A program made the translations under genes and the position numbers. A stretch of 64,000 bases of DNA, taken from NCBI RefSeq assembly GCF_030167925.1, contig NZ_JASKUT010000001.1:4982501-5046500 (forward strand), in the 5' to 3' direction. The notes under the pieces are model-generated. The model was not told where the DNA came from. It did no database searches and worked only from the letters and a program-made list of their open reading frames with translations. Positions 15,460 to 24,473 of the stretch are shown here, piece by piece. Source of the DNA: Paenibacillus silviterrae. Lineage in GTDB: Bacteria > Bacillota > Bacilli > Paenibacillales > NBRC-103111. Position 1 is the first letter of the stretch. Each line of letters starts with the position of its first letter.

Positions 15460-17220
15460 ATGGCGAATAGTAAAATCATCGTAGTCGGCGGCGGTCTGGC
15501 TGGCCTCATGGCAACCATCAAAGCTGCTGAAGCCGGCGTTCACGTCGACCTGTTTTCTTTGGTACCGGTGAAACGTTCTCACTCCGTTTGTGCTCAAGGG
15601 GGCATCAACGGAGCGGTTAATACGAAGGGTGAAGGGGACTCCCCTTGGGAGCACTTCGACGACACGGTTTATGGCGGCGACTTCTTGGCGAACCAGCCGC
15701 CGGTTAAGGCCATGTGCGATGCGGCGCCTGGCATTATCCACTTGATGGACCGGATGGGCGTTATGTTTAACCGTACGCCTGAAGGTCTGCTTGACTTCCG
15801 CCGCTTCGGCGGCACGAAGCATTCCCGTACGGCGTTCGCGGGCGCTACAACGGGACAGCAGCTGCTGTACGCTCTGGATGAGCAAGTACGCCGCTGGGAA
15901 ACCGCCGGCCTTGTGAAGAAGTACGAGCACTGGGAGTTCCTTGGCGCCGTGCTGGATGACGACGGCGTATGCCGAGGTATTGCCGGTCAGGATCTGCGCA
16001 GCATGGACGTTGTAACGTTCCGTGCCGATGCGGTTATTTTGGCAACAGGCGGTCCTGGCATTATCTTCGGTAAGTCGACGAACTCGGTTATCAATACGGG
16101 TACGGCGGCAAGTGCCGTGTATCAGCAGGGCGTTTACTATGCGAACGGCGAATTCATTCAGATTCACCCGACGGCCATTCCAGGGGATGACAAGCTTCGC
16201 CTCATGTCCGAATCCGCACGCGGTGAGGGCGGCCGGATCTGGACATACAAGGACGGTAAGCCTTGGTACTTCCTTGAAGAAAAGTACCCTGCGTACGGCA
16301 ACCTCGTTCCCCGCGATATCGCGACACGCGAAATCTTCTCGGTCTGCGTAGACCAGAAGCTCGGTATTAACGGCGAGAACATGGTTTACCTTGATTTGTC
16401 CCACAAGGATCCGAAGGAGCTTGACGTCAAGCTCGGCGGTATTATCGAAATCTATGAGAAATTCATGGGCGACGATCCGCGCAAGATTCCGATGAAGATT
16501 TTCCCTGCCGTTCACTATTCGATGGGCGGTATGTGGGTCGATTACAACCAAATGACGAACATTCCCGGTCTGTTCGCAGCCGGCGAGTGCGAGTATCAAT
16601 ACCACGGTGCAAACCGTCTCGGCGCGAATTCCTTGCTGTCCGCCATCTTCGGCGGTATGGTTGCCGGTCCGAAGGCCATCGAGTACATCAAGGGTCTCGA
16701 CAAATCGGCGGAGGACATCTCGTCCACGGTATACGACCGCGCTGTCAAGCAGCATACGGACAAGTACGAGAGCATCCTGAAGATGAACGGTACGGAGAAC
16801 GCCTACGTGCTGCATAAGGAGCTTGGCGAGTGGATGCTCGACAACATGACGGTCGTTCGCTATAACAAGCGTCTGGAAGAGACGATCGCGAAGATCCAAG
16901 AGCTGAAGCAGCGTTGGCACAACATCAACATCAACGATTCGGCGCGTTTCAACAACCCGGGTGTAGCGTTCACGCGTCAGCTGTGGAACATGCTGGAGCT
17001 GGCTCATGTCATGACGCTGGGCGGCCTGCTGCGTAACGAGAGCCGCGGCGCGCATTACAAGCCGGAATTCCCTGAACGTAACGACGAAGAATTCATGAAG
17101 ACGACCAAGGCGAAATGGACGCCGGACGGCCCATCCATCGAATGGGAAGATATCGACGTATCGCTGATTGCGCCGCGGAAGCGTGACTATACGACAGATA
17201 AGAAGAAGGGAGGAGCTTAA
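15460..17220 (+). CDS. sdhA: Succinate dehydrogenase flavoprotein subunit
   Basis: The 586-residue catalytic subunit oxidises succinate to fumarate in the TCA cycle on the inner face of the membrane. The N-terminal dinucleotide fold VVGGGLAGLMATIKAAEAG is followed by the histidine that normally carries covalent FAD in RSHSVCAQGGINGA. Active-site blocks HPTAIPG and SESARGEGGRIW are present, with YHGANRLGANSLLSA near residue 385. It lies 16 bases after sdhC and two bases before sdhB. Confidence 0.97.
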   Translation: MANSKIIVVGGGLAGLMATIKAAEAGVHVDLFSLVPVKRSHSVCAQGGINGAVNTKGEGDSPWEHFDDTVYGGDFLANQPPVKAMCDAAPGIIHLMDRMGVMFNRTPEGLLDFRRFGGTKHSRTAFAGATTGQQLLYALDEQVRRWETAGLVKKYEHWEFLGAVLDDDGVCRGIAGQDLRSMDVVTFRADAVILATGGPGIIFGKSTNSVINTGTAASAVYQQGVYYANGEFIQIHPTAIPGDDKLRLMSESARGEGGRIWTYKDGKPWYFLEEKYPAYGNLVPRDIATREIFSVCVDQKLGINGENMVYLDLSHKDPKELDVKLGGIIEIYEKFMGDDPRKIPMKIFPAVHYSMGGMWVDYNQMTNIPGLFAAGECEYQYHGANRLGANSLLSAIFGGMVAGPKAIEYIKGLDKSAEDISSTVYDRAVKQHTDKYESILKMNGTENAYVLHKELGEWMLDNMTVVRYNKRLEETIAKIQELKQRWHNININDSARFNNPGVAFTRQLWNMLELAHVMTLGGLLRNESRGAHYKPEFPERNDEEFMKTTKAKWTPDGPSIEWEDIDVSLIAPRKRDYTTDKKKGGA

Positions 17221-17222
17221 TC

Positions 17223-17987
17223 ATGGCTGAAGCGACTGCTTCGAACAAAAAGGTGAAGTTTATCGTCACTCGTCAGGACTCTCCGGAAACGAAGCCTTAT
17301 ACGGAAGAGTTCGAGATTCCGTACCGCCCAAACATGAACGTCATCAGCGCGCTGATGGAGGTTCAACGGAACCCGCTGAATGCCGACGGTAAGAAGACGA
17401 CCCCTGTGTGCTGGGAGTCGAACTGCTTGGAGGAAGTGTGCGGCGCTTGTTCGATGGTGATTAACGGCAAGCCGCGCCAAGCTTGTACGGCGCTGGTTGA
17501 TAAGCTGGAGCAACCGATTCGACTTGCTCCGATGTCGACATTCCCAGTCGTTCGTGACCTTGTCATCAACCGTGAGCGGATGTTCACCGCTTTGAAGAAG
17601 GTAAAGGCATGGATTCCGATCGACGGTACGTACGATCTCGGTCCTGGACCTCGGATGGCGGAAGCTAAGCGTCAATGGGCTTATGAGCTGTCCAAGTGCA
17701 TGACCTGCGGCGTATGCCTAGAGTCTTGCCCGAACGTGAACGATCGTACGGACTTCATCGGTCCTGCGGCGATCTCTCAAGCGCGTCTGTTTAATGCTCA
17801 CCCGACAGGCGAGATGAACGCTCACGAGCGGATCGACGCTCTCATGACGGATGGCGGCATCGAGGGCTGCGGAAACTCGCAGAACTGTGTGCGTTCCTGT
17901 CCGAAGGGCATTCCGCTGACGACCTCGATCGCGGAGATGAACAAAGAAACGACGAAGCATCTGTTTAAGAAATGGCTTAGCGTATAA
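17223..17987 (+). CDS. sdhB: Succinate dehydrogenase iron-sulfur subunit
   Basis: The 254-residue electron-transfer subunit holds three clusters. The [2Fe-2S] site is in CWESNCLEEVCGACS with a fourth Cys in RQACTALV. The [4Fe-4S] and [3Fe-4S] ligands are in CMTCGVCLESCPN and CGNSQNCVRSCPKG. It links SdhA flavin to the SdhC haems. It follows sdhA by two bases and ends at the operon terminator. Confidence 0.96.
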   Translation: MAEATASNKKVKFIVTRQDSPETKPYTEEFEIPYRPNMNVISALMEVQRNPLNADGKKTTPVCWESNCLEEVCGACSMVINGKPRQACTALVDKLEQPIRLAPMSTFPVVRDLVINRERMFTALKKVKAWIPIDGTYDLGPGPRMAEAKRQWAYELSKCMTCGVCLESCPNVNDRTDFIGPAAISQARLFNAHPTGEMNAHERIDALMTDGGIEGCGNSQNCVRSCPKGIPLTTSIAEMNKETTKHLFKKWLSV

Positions 17988-17996
17988 AGGTTTGGA

Positions 17997-18039
17997 AGCC
18001 TCCGGCTGCCCGATGGATGGGCGGCTGGAGGTTTTTTTT
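17997..18039 (+). terminator. Terminator of sdhCAB
   Basis: The 13-base arms CCTCCGGCTGCCC and GGGCGGCTGGAGG around GATGGAT are followed by eight T. Confidence 0.93.
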
Positions 18040-18065
18040 AAAGAAAGGTGCCGATCAACTGATAG

Positions 18066-18112
18066 TTGACGAAGACGGTAACAGCGTTTACAATATAATT
18101 GAAACGTTTAAA
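18066..18112 (+). promoter_or_regulatory. Promoter and probable LacI-type operator
   Basis: TTGACG (18066-18071) and TACAAT (18089-18094) are 17 bases apart. Just downstream, TTGAAACGTTTAAAT (18099-18113) is a near-palindrome centred on CG, the shape typical of LacI-family operators. Its position over the transcription start suggests autorepression by the gene that follows. Confidence 0.65.
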
Positions 18113-18141
18113 TAACAAAAAGAGTAGGAGCTGTTGGCAGC

Positions 18142-19203
18142 ATGAGCAAGAACCGCCAGGTCACCATCGTAGATATCGCAGAAGCCGCGGGAGTTTCTAT
18201 CGCCACGGTGTCCAACGTGTTGAACCGGCGGAATGTTCCGATGTCGGAGGAGACGATTCGTAAGGTAGAGAAGGCAGCCGAGGAGCTGGGGTATCGGCGG
18301 AATGTGATGGCCGCCAATCTCAGCCGGCGCCGTTCCTATGAGCTGGGGCTGCTGGTGCCTAGTTTCGGCGGTTACTACGGCCGATTTGCGGAGGAGATGC
18401 AGCGCGTTGCCCATGAGTACGGCTATCATTTGTCGGTATTCTCAGCCGGAGGGTTTAATCCCGATATTGAGAAGCGGCATTTGGACTTGCTGCTGCAGCG
18501 CCGGGTGGACGGTCTGGTCAGTCACGGCTTGGCGATGTCGAAGGAAGCAACTCGGACGCTGGTCGGGGACGGTACGCCTCTAGTGTTGTTTAACGGTTGG
18601 GACTGGCCCGAGGACCTGGCGCTCGCCGCGGTGAACTTGGATTTTGCCGGTGGAGCAGAGCAGGCGGTTGCGCATTTATATGAGCAGGGCTGCCGAACGA
18701 TGCTGTATCTCTCCAGACCGGGCTCGCATGCGATCGATCAGCAGAGGCGCATCGGGTTCGAGAGGGCACTCAGTCGACTGTCGGATGCCACAAGCGCGAT
18801 CATCAATATCGATGGATCCCGTGGCATGGAGCCATTACTCGAGGAAGCGTTATCCGTTCCCCGGCAGGATGGGGCGGTAGGAGTGGTCGGCTTCGATGAT
18901 TTGGTATCGGTAGGGTTCATGTCACTGCTGCTGGAGAAGGGCTACCATGTTCCTCGCGATTGGAAGGTGGTTGGGATCAATAATGAACCGATTGCCAGAT
19001 ACAGCTATCCGTCCCTTACTTCGGTTGATATCCCTTATCATCTTCAAGCGGGAATCGTGCTCCGGAGAATGCTGTATCATTTGGGTGAAACCGAGCGGCT
19101 GAAGCAGGGGAGCTTAGCCGAGCTGCCTGGGGACGTATCGGAGGAAGGGCATGAGGTAAAAATTCCGCTGCACCTGATACCTCGCTTGTCTTCGGAGATT
19201 TGA
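18142..19203 (+). CDS. LacI-family transcriptional regulator
   Basis: The 353-residue protein has an N-terminal LacI HTH (TIVDIAEAAGVSIATVSNVL, residues 8-27, then the hinge-helix region MAANLSRR) and a periplasmic-binding-like sugar domain. It starts two genes that appear to form one unit with the GH88 hydrolase 57 bases downstream, so it probably senses a uronide-containing sugar. That ligand is inferred from context only. Confidence 0.9.
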   Translation: MSKNRQVTIVDIAEAAGVSIATVSNVLNRRNVPMSEETIRKVEKAAEELGYRRNVMAANLSRRRSYELGLLVPSFGGYYGRFAEEMQRVAHEYGYHLSVFSAGGFNPDIEKRHLDLLLQRRVDGLVSHGLAMSKEATRTLVGDGTPLVLFNGWDWPEDLALAAVNLDFAGGAEQAVAHLYEQGCRTMLYLSRPGSHAIDQQRRIGFERALSRLSDATSAIINIDGSRGMEPLLEEALSVPRQDGAVGVVGFDDLVSVGFMSLLLEKGYHVPRDWKVVGINNEPIARYSYPSLTSVDIPYHLQAGIVLRRMLYHLGETERLKQGSLAELPGDVSEEGHEVKIPLHLIPRLSSEI

Positions 19204-19260
19204 TGCAAGTTAAACCGCGGTTATTCATTCATTATACATAGTATGGGAGAGTGTGAAGTT

Positions 19261-20397
19261 ATGGGTCTTTGGCAGCAGGCAATTGAGGATGCGGTAGAGA
19301 AAACAAGAAAGAACATCGAGCGTTACGGCGACTTGTTCCCGCACGTAGGGGAAGGCGGGAAGTACTCGAACAAGCTGAATCCGAATACGGACTGGACGGA
19401 CGGTTTCTGGTCCGGGATTTTATGGCTCTGCTATGAGTACTCCAAAGACGAGTTATTTGCACAAGCGGCCCGCCGTACGGTGGACAGCTTCCGGGAGCGT
19501 CTGGAACAGCACAGCCATCTGGACCATCATGATATCGGCTTCCTTTATTCGCTATCCTCCAAGGCACAATGGATGATCGAGCAGGATGAAGCTTCGAAGC
19601 AGCTTACGATTCAGGCGGCTGACGTGCTGATGAAGCGCTGGAGAGAGAAGGGCCAATACATTCAAGCCTGGGGACCAGAGGGCGACCCCGTCAATGGCGG
19701 GCGCATTATTATCGACTGCATGATGAACCTTCCGCTGTTATACTGGGCATATGAGCAAACAGGCAACGAAAAATACAAGGAAGTGGCCATCATCCATGCC
19801 GACAAATCCCGTCGCTTCCTCGTTCGCGGTGACGATTCGTCTTATCACACGTTCTATTTCGACCCGGAGACGGGCGAATCCATTCGCGGCGGCACACATC
19901 AAGGCTTTATGGACGGCTCGACGTGGACTCGGGGACAGGCTTGGGGAATTTACGGCTTCGCGCTTTCTTATCATTATACGAAAAACCCGCTGTATCTTGA
20001 GACCTCCCTTCGCATGGCTCGCTACTTCCTGGAGCGACTGCCTGAGGATAACGTGGTGTATTGGGACTTTAATGTGCCGATCACGGCGACAACCGAGCGG
20101 GATAGCTCCGCTTCGGCCATTACTTCGGCCGGTATTCTCGAGCTGCTCTCGCACCTTGATGCGAACCATCCGGAACGAGCCTTCCTGGAGGACGGTCTGA
20201 AGCGTTCGATGGAGGGACTGGTAAGGGGCTATGCAACCATAGGTAAGCCGGATGCCGAGGGCTTCATCGAGCACGGCTCTTACAGCGTCCGCGGCGGTGC
20301 GGCGCCGGATGACTTTATGATCTGGGGAGATTATTACTATCTGGAGGCTTTGGTCCGGATGGAGAAGAACATCAAGGGCTACTGGTACGAAAGATAA
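19261..20397 (+). CDS. Glycoside hydrolase family 88 (unsaturated uronyl hydrolase)
   Basis: This 378-residue protein is a GH88 (alpha/alpha)6-barrel enzyme. The family hydrates and cleaves delta-4,5-unsaturated uronic acids from oligosaccharides made by polysaccharide lyases. The two key aspartates appear to be in NTDWTDGFWSG (about residue 45) and IIDCMMNLPLLYW (about 145). There is no signal peptide, so it acts in the cytoplasm on imported oligosaccharides. GGGAGAG lies nine bases before 19261; an in-frame ATG at 19243 would contain that SD. No lyase or transporter gene adjoins it. Confidence 0.88.
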   Translation: MGLWQQAIEDAVEKTRKNIERYGDLFPHVGEGGKYSNKLNPNTDWTDGFWSGILWLCYEYSKDELFAQAARRTVDSFRERLEQHSHLDHHDIGFLYSLSSKAQWMIEQDEASKQLTIQAADVLMKRWREKGQYIQAWGPEGDPVNGGRIIIDCMMNLPLLYWAYEQTGNEKYKEVAIIHADKSRRFLVRGDDSSYHTFYFDPETGESIRGGTHQGFMDGSTWTRGQAWGIYGFALSYHYTKNPLYLETSLRMARYFLERLPEDNVVYWDFNVPITATTERDSSASAITSAGILELLSHLDANHPERAFLEDGLKRSMEGLVRGYATIGKPDAEGFIEHGSYSVRGGAAPDDFMIWGDYYYLEALVRMEKNIKGYWYER

Positions 20398-20406
20398 GCT
20401 GAGGTA

Positions 20407-20452
20407 AAAGGCCTGCGGCCGCTGCGAGCAAGCAGCGGTGCAGGCCTTCTTT
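20407..20452. terminator. Bidirectional terminator between GH88 and CDF genes
   Basis: The arms AAGGCCTGCGGCCGCTGC and GCAGCGGTGCAGGCCTT flank a short loop. T-rich flanks occur on both strands, serving the convergent genes. Confidence 0.85.
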
Positions 20453-20470
20453 AGTAAGTGAAGCATCGTA

Positions 20471-21418
20471 TTATTCGTGCTCTCGCTCTTCCTCGCGCGT
20501 CCGAAGGAATTCCTTGCCGTATTCTCCGTGTGGATGAATATTGGCATGCTCCATCTGAATCGTAGAATGCTCGATGCCGTATTTATCCTTGAGCGTCTCG
20601 TTGATGGCGAGAATGATGCAGAACGGCTGGATTTTTTCATCAATGAAAACATGTGCCGTCAGCGAGTAATGATCCGACGAGATAGCCCATAGATGCATTT
20701 CATGCACGTCCTCGACGCCCTCCACCTGTGCTATAGCTCCCCGAATCTCATCAAGATTGAATTTGCCGGGTACGGATTCCATGAGGATAAGATACGATTC
20801 CTTAATGATGCGTCCCCCGCCTGCGAAGATAATACCGCCAATCACCATACTAATAAGCGGGTCTACCCAAGCAATGCTTGTGAAGTAAATGATGATCGCC
20901 GAAATGATAACCCCTACCGAGCTGAGCAGGTCCCCGATAAAGTGCCACAGGGCGCTCTGAACATTCAAGTTTTCCTCTTCCTCCATACTGTGCTTCAGAA
21001 CGAGCGTCAAGACAAGGTTTACGATAAGGCCAATGGAAGCGATGATCAGCATCAGCTTGAAATCGATGGGCTCCGGTGTAATGAAGCGGCGAATTCCTTC
21101 AACGAAGATTCCGACGGCGATGATGGCCAGCGCCAAGCCGTTCAAGAACGAGGCGATGATCTCAAAGCGCAAATACCCGAAGGTGAAGCGTGCGTTCGGC
21201 TGCTTCGTCGCAAGATAGATCGCCACCATGCTGAGACCGAGCGCGATCACGTCCGATATCATGTGCATGGAGTCGGACAGCAGCGCCAGCGAGTTGGACA
21301 GCAGGCCGCCGATAATTTCGACTACCGTGAAGAAAGCCGTTAAAATAAGCGTGAACCACAATGTTCGTTTGGAGCGTGACTGCTCCTTCACATGGTGGAG
21401 GTGATGGTAATCATACAT
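20471..21418 (-). CDS. Cation diffusion facilitator (CzcD-like) transporter
   Basis: The 315-residue protein has six membrane segments and exports divalent metals such as zinc or cobalt in exchange for protons. Metal-site residues are seen in LLSDSMHMISD, and a His-rich N-terminus (YHHLHH) may bind metal. The C-terminal cytoplasmic domain (from about 210) ends with further histidines. AAAGGAG precedes the ATG at 21418 by nine bases; the longer ORF start lacks an SD. Metal specificity is inferred from family. Confidence 0.9.
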   Translation of the reverse strand: MYDYHHLHHVKEQSRSKRTLWFTLILTAFFTVVEIIGGLLSNSLALLSDSMHMISDVIALGLSMVAIYLATKQPNARFTFGYLRFEIIASFLNGLALAIIAVGIFVEGIRRFITPEPIDFKLMLIIASIGLIVNLVLTLVLKHSMEEEENLNVQSALWHFIGDLLSSVGVIISAIIIYFTSIAWVDPLISMVIGGIIFAGGGRIIKESYLILMESVPGKFNLDEIRGAIAQVEGVEDVHEMHLWAISSDHYSLTAHVFIDEKIQPFCIILAINETLKDKYGIEHSTIQMEHANIHPHGEYGKEFLRTREEEREHE

Positions 21419-21554
21419 GACGATCAACTCCTTTCTAACTACACGGTATATTCCTTGGATTATAAGCGATGAGAGCATTTTTTGGCAAATGGAGGGAATT
21501 TACATAAATGCGTTTTCAAAATTGTTACACAACTGAAATATTCCTGTTATGTGT

Positions 21555-21649
21555 TTAACATGTTTTCCGTGTATTATACTAACCAAGACCCCCTTTTTAA
21601 TATAAACTACTTGAAAGACTCTCCCCCGTTGGGAGGGTCTCTTTTTTTT
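21555..21649 (+). other. Possible short non-coding transcription unit
   Basis: A -10-like TATACT (21575-21580) is followed about 35 bases later by a strong terminator: GACTCTCCC pairing to GGGAGGGTC, then eight T, at 21615-21649. No credible ORF lies between, and the upstream gene is on the other strand, so this terminator ends nothing obvious. The -35 region is weak. A small RNA of about 60 bases is possible. Confidence 0.35.
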
Positions 21650-21742
21650 GTCCCGAATTCGGCATAGCAGGAAGCTGCTCCGCAGGAAGCTTTCAAAAAT
21701 TTGATGTAAAAATATTTAAAGTTCTTATTCGACATATTTTGC

Positions 21743-21831
21743 TATAATTTAGGGGATGGAGTCTATGTACGACAATTTCAATGCGATGAACCCGTTCTTA
21801 GCGAATGTGGGACTCATAAACATATAGACAT
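21743..21831 (+). promoter_or_regulatory. Promoter and possible leader peptide upstream of cheY
   Basis: TATAAT (21743-21748) is followed by AGGGGATGGAG and a 20-codon ORF, MYDNFNAMNPFLANVGLINI, at 21765-21827. The remaining 150 bases to cheY have no ORF but hold an inverted repeat CTGAATGC / GCATTCAG around 21892-21932. The short ORF may be a leader peptide or chance. Confidence 0.35.
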
Positions 21832-21978
21832 TTAACATCAAGTGACGATAAGCCTGGGCGTGACGACCTTCCGCCCCCCGGCAATTCTCTGAATGCAAGC
21901 TTCCTATTTCCTATGCGGACGAAGCATTCAGCGTATCCAAGTGGAAGCTCAATACAATTGAAAGCACGAGGTGGGAGA

Positions 21979-22341
21979 ATGGCGAGAATCATGGTAGTCG
22001 ACGATGCCGCATTTATGCGGGCCATGCTAAAGGACATCTTGATAGGAATGGGACACGAGATAGCCGGGGAAGGCACTACGGGAATCGAGGCGGTTGCCGT
22101 ATATAAGCAGTGCAAGCCGGACTTGGTGACGATGGATATCACGATGCCTGATGCGGACGGGATTTATGCATTGAAGGAAATTCGCGCCTTTGATTCCGCT
22201 GCGAAGGTGATCATGTGCTCAGCCATGGGACAAAAGGCAATGGTCGTGGATGCCATCCGAAACGGGGCTTTGGACTTTATGGTCAAGCCGCTGCAGAAGG
22301 AACGGGTAGTGGAAGCGATAGAGAAGCATTTGAAATCCTAA
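21979..22341 (+). CDS. cheY: CheY-like response regulator
   Basis: A stand-alone 120-residue receiver domain. The acidic pocket is VVDDAAF with the phospho-acceptor Asp in LVTMDITMPDADG, the Thr/Ser is in IMCSAMGQ, and the Lys is in MVKPLQ. The sequence is close to Bacillus CheY, which acts on the flagellar switch. Here it is away from any flagellar operon, so the partner is not known. GAGGTGGGAGA precedes the ATG. Confidence 0.88.
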   Translation: MARIMVVDDAAFMRAMLKDILIGMGHEIAGEGTTGIEAVAVYKQCKPDLVTMDITMPDADGIYALKEIRAFDSAAKVIMCSAMGQKAMVVDAIRNGALDFMVKPLQKERVVEAIEKHLKS

Positions 22342-22372
22342 TTGGCTGTAAGCCTCTCGGTAGCTATAGAGA

Positions 22373-22400
22373 CCTTCCCGACATGTCGGGAAGGTTTTTT
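22373..22400 (+). terminator. Terminator of cheY
   Basis: A perfect 22-base palindrome centred on CATG (arms CCTTCCCGACA and TGTCGGGAAGG) is followed by six T. Confidence 0.92.
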
Positions 22401-22474
22401 GCCTATTCCGGTATAACTGGACCTCCCCTATGGAAAAATAACCGCAACCATTGCTGTCGAAGGTAGGGGAGACT

Positions 22475-22972
22475 ATGGAGCTGACCATTTACACGATTCT
22501 TTCGTGGTATACATTACAGCTAATGATGGCTCTGCCGCGTAAGCTCCCGATTGCCGTAAATGTACTGACTTATATGATCCTTTCCATTGTCGATATCAAT
22601 AAGTTTACTTATTGCACACATACGTTGCAATTGGTAAGAATCAGTCACGAGCTCCCGAAGTTTCTCTCTGTTATTCTGCACCGGGATATCATTTTTTCCC
22701 TTTCGCTGCTGATCTACGCCAATGTCGTATTGACCGCCCGTTCCGCCAAAATAAAGTGGGGAATGACCCTGTACACATTCGTTTTCTGCATTGCCGATTT
22801 GATATTGATGCGTTCGCTAGGAATTATTGAAACGGAAATGCGAATCATCTTTTGCAATATGGCTATAATCCTTATTCTTATGGGATTATCCTTACTGACC
22901 GCCAAATGGCTGCTTAAGCTTGAACAGATAAGGAGGGCGGACGATGGGAGAGAAAAGCAACCTCATCTATGA
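22475..22972 (+). CDS. Multi-helix membrane protein, unknown
   Basis: A 165-residue hydrophobic protein with about four or five membrane helices and a charged C-terminus (RRADDGREKQPHL). ATG 22475 follows GGGGAG with a short spacer. Its last 29 bases overlap the next gene, so the two are translationally linked. I do not recognise the family; several Bacilli have similar pairs of small membrane proteins. Confidence 0.75.
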   Translation: MELTIYTILSWYTLQLMMALPRKLPIAVNVLTYMILSIVDINKFTYCTHTLQLVRISHELPKFLSVILHRDIIFSLSLLIYANVVLTARSAKIKWGMTLYTFVFCIADLILMRSLGIIETEMRIIFCNMAIILILMGLSLLTAKWLLKLEQIRRADDGREKQPHL

Positions 22973-23471
22973 CTATGGATTCAATGGAAATGAATGGTTT
23001 GCCATCGGTCTGATTGTTGTTGGAATGGCAGGTGTTCTACTGCTCCCCAAAAGGTTCACACCTATGGAAACCTTATTCAATTTACTGTTCGGCGTTTTTA
23101 TGGGACTCATGTTCGATCATACGATCGCTGTAGAGCCCTTCGATCTTTACGATGTCGGAGATCAAGCCAAGTACCAGCTTTTCGATCTATTTTCCTACTT
23201 TATGTATGCGCCGTTCGGTTATTTTTTCATATACGGCTGCCAATGGCTTCGGATAAAGCATACAGGAGTGCTGCTGTACATCATCGGATGGACCGTGTTC
23301 GCTATCGCTGTAGAATGGATTGGGGTTAAGATGGGGCTATTTCATTACAAGCATGGGTTTACCATCTTGTATTCGATTCCGATCTATCTCTTTGTGCAGA
23401 GCTTGCACCTGGTATTGTATCGACTGATTTTTCACAATGTAGAGGTTGAAAAGGAACGACATGCCTCCTAA
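22944..23471 (+). CDS. Multi-helix membrane protein, possibly CBO0543-like
   Basis: This 175-residue protein has about five membrane segments and a conserved-looking end, EWIGVKMGLFHYKHGFTILYS. That pattern, a late Glu then aromatic residues before the last helix, is reminiscent of the CBO0543 family of Bacilli, but this is weak. AGGAGG precedes its ATG inside the previous gene. Function is unknown; the overlap suggests a two-protein membrane complex. Confidence 0.75.
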   Translation: MGEKSNLIYDYGFNGNEWFAIGLIVVGMAGVLLLPKRFTPMETLFNLLFGVFMGLMFDHTIAVEPFDLYDVGDQAKYQLFDLFSYFMYAPFGYFFIYGCQWLRIKHTGVLLYIIGWTVFAIAVEWIGVKMGLFHYKHGFTILYSIPIYLFVQSLHLVLYRLIFHNVEVEKERHAS

Positions 23472-23492
23472 GAAGGAAAGCATGTCGTTTTT
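23456..23492 (+). terminator. Terminator overlapping the stop of the membrane-protein pair
   Basis: The arms ACGACATGC and GCATGTCGT are followed by TTTTT. The upstream arm lies in the last codons of the preceding gene. Confidence 0.85.
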
Positions 23493-23500
23493 CATACTTC

Positions 23501-23665
23501 CTATTCCCTATTCCATACGAAATGCTCGCGCTGATGGGTCTTGTTGCTGCTGCTGAATTGTTCCGCTTCCTCCAGGCTTTCAAATTCAGCTATACCGGCA
23601 TCTCCGTCACCGTTATCGTACCAAATGCGGTATTCAAGACGGGCGTCCAGAGGCTCGTAAGACAT
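23501..23665 (-). CDS. Small acidic hypothetical protein (54 residues)
   Basis: An ORF beginning MSYEPLDARLEYRIWYDNGD and ending in EHFVWNRE is preceded by AGGGGG about 12 bases before the ATG. It is soluble and acidic, with no membrane segment. It is divergent from the spore-coat gene at 23822. Function unknown. Confidence 0.65.
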   Translation of the reverse strand: MSYEPLDARLEYRIWYDNGDGDAGIAEFESLEEAEQFSSSNKTHQREHFVWNRE

Positions 23666-23821
23666 AGTAGGCTTTCCCCCTAAGATAAGTGGTGAATACA
23701 GATGTTATTATCACTGAAGTCGGGGGCGGCTATACGAATAATTTTTTTCCGGGATGGTTACCTTAAACTTGGCAAAAAAATCCTGCCCAAACAGGACCAC
23801 CACAAAGGAGATGTGAAAGCT

Positions 23822-24418
23822 ATGCCATTCGGCGCTCACGAAACAATGGAAGTCCATGAAATTTTGAATGAAAAGCTGAATCTGATCAGCCATTTCGGCT
23901 TGTATGCACAAATGACACAAAACGAGCAAATCCGTTCCATGCTCACTCGCCATATGCAATCGGCTATGATGTCCTATGATCAGCTGGTAACGTATACTCA
24001 TGATTATGCTGCGGCGAATCAGCAGCCTCCGACTTATCAGGGGATGACGATGAACATTCAGCCTCAGCAAATCCAATACGGCCTGCACAACCCTATGCCG
24101 ATGGCTCCGCAAATGCAGGGCACATTGAACGATCAGCAAATTGTCAGCGCCATGCTGATTTGTCATAAGAGCAGTGCGAAGGTACATATGCAGGCAGCTC
24201 TGGAATGTGCCGACCCGAACGTTCGCCAGATGCTTATTCAAGGCTCTATTACGTGCGCAGAGCAAGCCTATGAGGTGTTCCTGATGATGAACCAGCAAGG
24301 ACAGTATCAGGTTCCTACGATGAACGACCATACCGCTAAGACATTCCTTCATAGCTACCAGCCGGCGCAAGGCGGACAGGGCTTCGTTCCGAATAGTTCT
24401 TATATGCAGCACCAATAA
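23822..24418 (+). CDS. CotF-like spore coat protein
   Basis: The 198-residue protein fits the Coat_F family: two helical segments rich in Met and Gln (SHFGLYAQMTQNEQIRSML and AALECADPNVRQMLIQGS) flanking a Gln/Pro/Met-rich middle. Such proteins are deposited in the coat of the endospore. The start at 23822 follows AAAGGAG; the ORF is open further upstream without an SD. A sporulation sigma factor promoter is likely but I could not define it. Confidence 0.82.
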   Translation: MPFGAHETMEVHEILNEKLNLISHFGLYAQMTQNEQIRSMLTRHMQSAMMSYDQLVTYTHDYAAANQQPPTYQGMTMNIQPQQIQYGLHNPMPMAPQMQGTLNDQQIVSAMLICHKSSAKVHMQAALECADPNVRQMLIQGSITCAEQAYEVFLMMNQQGQYQVPTMNDHTAKTFLHSYQPAQGGQGFVPNSSYMQHQ

Positions 24419-24473
24419 GAATATTTTCGTGCGAGATGCTCAAACTACATGAGGGTAAAGGAGGCGAAAACAA

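Noticed and set aside
15409..17055. A 548-codon ORF antisense to sdhA
   Set aside because: It mirrors the well-supported sdhA gene, has no SD sequence and reads as Arg/His/Val-rich sequence typical of the complement of a codon-biased gene.
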